Shown here: positions 62,201 to 64,000 of the stretch, one piece after another
Layout of the letters: each line of letters opens with the position of its first letter
Position numbering within the stretch: the stretch's first letter is position 1
Source of the DNA: Rhytidiadelphus loreus
Taxonomy: Eukaryota > Streptophyta > Bryopsida > Hypnales > Hylocomiaceae
DNA length: 64,000 bases
Assembly (NCBI GenBank): GCA_947034895.1
Contig: OX344764.1
Span: forward strand, 23,250,001 to 23,314,000
Direction of reading: 5' to 3'
Made by a program: the position numbers and the translations under genes
Notes under the pieces: generated by a model
What the model was told of the DNA's origin: nothing
Database searches by the model: none
The model's input: the letters and a program-made list of their open reading frames with translations, nothing else

Positions 62201-64000
62201 TGCGGTTCAGAGAAGATTTGAAGACCTACCAAGTGCTCAGCACCTCTAAGGCATTGACCGACCGGAAGTCTTTCAGAGCGATGCTACGATCCACCTTAAC
62301 CATTGAACGCCGATAATGGATCCGCTTCTTATCCAGCTGCAACCATAAAGATCAGCAACACCGACGTTTAAAATTAACCACACTGCTTACTGTGAAGGCA
62401 CTTTATGGGAGGGAACCAACTTCACAAAACCAATTCGAGTCCCAAGATAAATTACAGCTTGCTTCTTGTAGATAAATACGTTGTAAATTAGGTAGTCAAA
62501 GTAGAACTAATCGCACACCACTCTGCAAACTCATAGTAATTGAGACGTAGGACTGATGTGAGCTACCTGAACTTCTACAAAACCTGATCAGTCCCAGGTA
62601 GATCTAATAGCACAGAATATTGAAAGGTAAACCCAGACCAAGACTCGGTTACTTTTAGGCCGTCGAGGTTTGCAACCAAAACCATGGAAGGAAGAATGCA
62701 TTCCCTTTCATTTCAGCATGTAAATGAAGGAAAAGAAATGTAATACTGCAAAAATATACATAAATCATTGCACACAAGTAAATTCTGTAACCAAGTCTAG
62801 AGATACAAATAAATAAGGTGGCGAACCAATCCGATAATCACCTTGTGATTCACTACGAAGGTGCCCTTCATTGCCATGCCTTCCCAGAACATGCGAATCT
62901 GCACCAACGTGGGGTAGCCCTATGGAACAAGAAACATAAGTTGCCGTAAGAATAATCCGTATCGTCATTAGCACTTTGTGAAATAAGATTAGTTTCCTAT
63001 GATTTTACAATTCCGTTATTGTCAGTATTCTTATCATTCCGATGCAGGAATTTGAAATTTATTTGGCAGAGACTAAAAAGTTGAGAGGAAGGAGTAGAAC
63101 CGTCGCGAGCCCTTCTTAATTTCACGTACAACTTCTTTCAGAAGATTTTTAATTTTTAAGATATGCGTTCAAACTCATCCTGAGGGTCGAAGATCAATGA
63201 TGAATTATCAAGTCTAAAACTTGGATCCTTAAGAAACTTTAGCATACTTTCTATGAGGGTAGAACAAACATATGATCTTCAAGATCTTATGGTTGAATTC
63301 TGATAATTAGGAACCGACAAGGGAATTTGTAAGGATCAGATATCGGTTGTAAGTTGAAAATGTCATTTCGTTGGCATTTTGTTCCGGTAGTGGCAACCAA
63401 GGCCACGGTTATCAAAAATGGTTTTCAAGTAACTACCCGCCGGCTTAATAGGTGCAAACTTTCAAATGATTTTTGATTACCATATCCTTGATTATCAGTA
63501 CCTCGTCCACTGGCCTACCAGTTTCCAACAAAGCTCATAAAATAAACGTACATCTAAAGCCATCAAGAAGTGCACCTCTTTATTGTCTATGTTCCCTTTG
63601 AACACAGAAGCGGGTAACATCTGTGCCACTTCAGGTGAAATTTCCCCTGTTCCATCTGTGTGTGACATTTCCTTCCCTGAGTCGTCCAAAGTCTGCACTT
63701 GCAAACCAGCACAATTGCGTCCACCGTGTAAACAGAACAAGAACAAAAGACAAACTAGATGCCTCAGAGCACCCATGCAAGAGGGGAAAATAAACTACCT
63801 AAAGGAACCTGAAACTACCCTAAAGATATAGAACCTTTTGAAAGTGTCAAACCTAGCACTTGTGAGGCAATATAAATCGAAAAAACAAGACAAAGGTTGC
63901 AATATAATTGTTTAACGAGCCTCAAGATTTACAAACCTTGCAATATATATCATCAATCTCTATAATCTCGTCCATCGTTCGTAAATCGATGTCTGCAGTC
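59216..64000 (-). CDS. RNA-dependent RNA polymerase, C-terminal part (12 exons, runs off the right edge)
   Basis: Plant RDR makes double-stranded RNA from single-stranded templates for small-RNA silencing. Exons (minus): >64000-63937, 63692-63576, 62919-62842, 62336-62230, 61890-61742, 61552-61318, 61177-60916, 60799-60651, 60535-60358, 60273-60117, 59709-59531, 59446-59216. All are GT-AG with consistent phases, giving about 635 residues of a usual 900-1100. Motifs in order: HTDGTGEISPEVAQMLP; GYPTLVQIRMFWEGMAMKG; RRSMVKV; YLMGTCDPT; GKVLVYKNPGKHWGDVHVFD; then DEIANSDLDGDLYWVCDN with the catalytic Asp triad (60979-60993). The tail contains LRPEMWPHYM and FALG-free C-terminal sequence ending RLDMLRT. 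Surroundings resemble the gamma (RDR3-5) branch. The first and second exon limits are the least certain, and the N-terminus is outside the window. Confidence 0.92.
62040..62215. repeat. Dispersed AT-rich repeat in RDR intron
   Basis: Lies in the intron 61891-62229. It shares CATATGACCTACTCAGAACTG and GAGGCCCAA with the copies in the PRXQ and carboxypeptidase introns. Confidence 0.4.

Overview
The window is nuclear DNA from a plant. Five multi-exon or single-exon genes with plant-type GT-AG introns and recognisable plant protein families sit in AT-rich, transposon-filled DNA. Nothing here fixes the lineage. The gene families (chloroplast peroxiredoxin Q, a class I serine carboxypeptidase of the SCPL20 type, LEA14, a plant-type RNA-dependent RNA polymerase) are shared by all land plants. 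The retained pogo-type transposase and the general look suggest a seed-free plant such as a bryophyte, lycophyte or fern, but that is an impression only.

Layout. 1-9400: AT-rich repeat land, with the end of a Mutator-like element, a 971-bp element with perfect 16-bp inverted termini, and a TTAA-flanked miniature element. 9423-11525 (minus): peroxiredoxin Q, 3 exons. 15468-22186 (minus): serine carboxypeptidase-like, 14 exons, complete, 496 residues. 22969-23442 (plus): secreted proline-rich protein, divergent from the carboxypeptidase. 25427-26427 (minus): LEA14-type WHy-domain protein, 2 exons, 151 residues, with an inverted repeat carrying G-boxes upstream. 27979-28182 (plus): possible small secreted peptide. 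29700-38084: a stack of transposons. A pogo-type transposase pseudogene is split by a gag-only LTR-like element (5-bp target duplication GCAGC) and is followed by a non-autonomous CACTA element (3-bp target duplication CTT) that itself carries another repeat. 41276-44272: a 3-kb Mutator-like element with a 9-bp target duplication, containing a 63-bp minisatellite. 44282-58000: mostly repeats, several miniature elements, and a probable secreted-peptide gene at 50184-50456 (minus). 56882-58716 (minus): gene fragments, including a likely 59-residue membrane protein. 59216-64000 (minus): the C-terminal ~635 residues (12 exons) of an RNA-dependent RNA polymerase whose N-terminus lies beyond the right edge.

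The genes do not form a pathway. Peroxiredoxin Q (plastid peroxide removal) and LEA14 (desiccation/ABA response) are both stress genes. The RNA-dependent RNA polymerase belongs to small-RNA silencing, the system that normally restrains elements like those filling the window.

Exon limits were set by reading splice sites and checking phase by hand. Target duplications and inverted termini were found by eye. No database comparison was possible.
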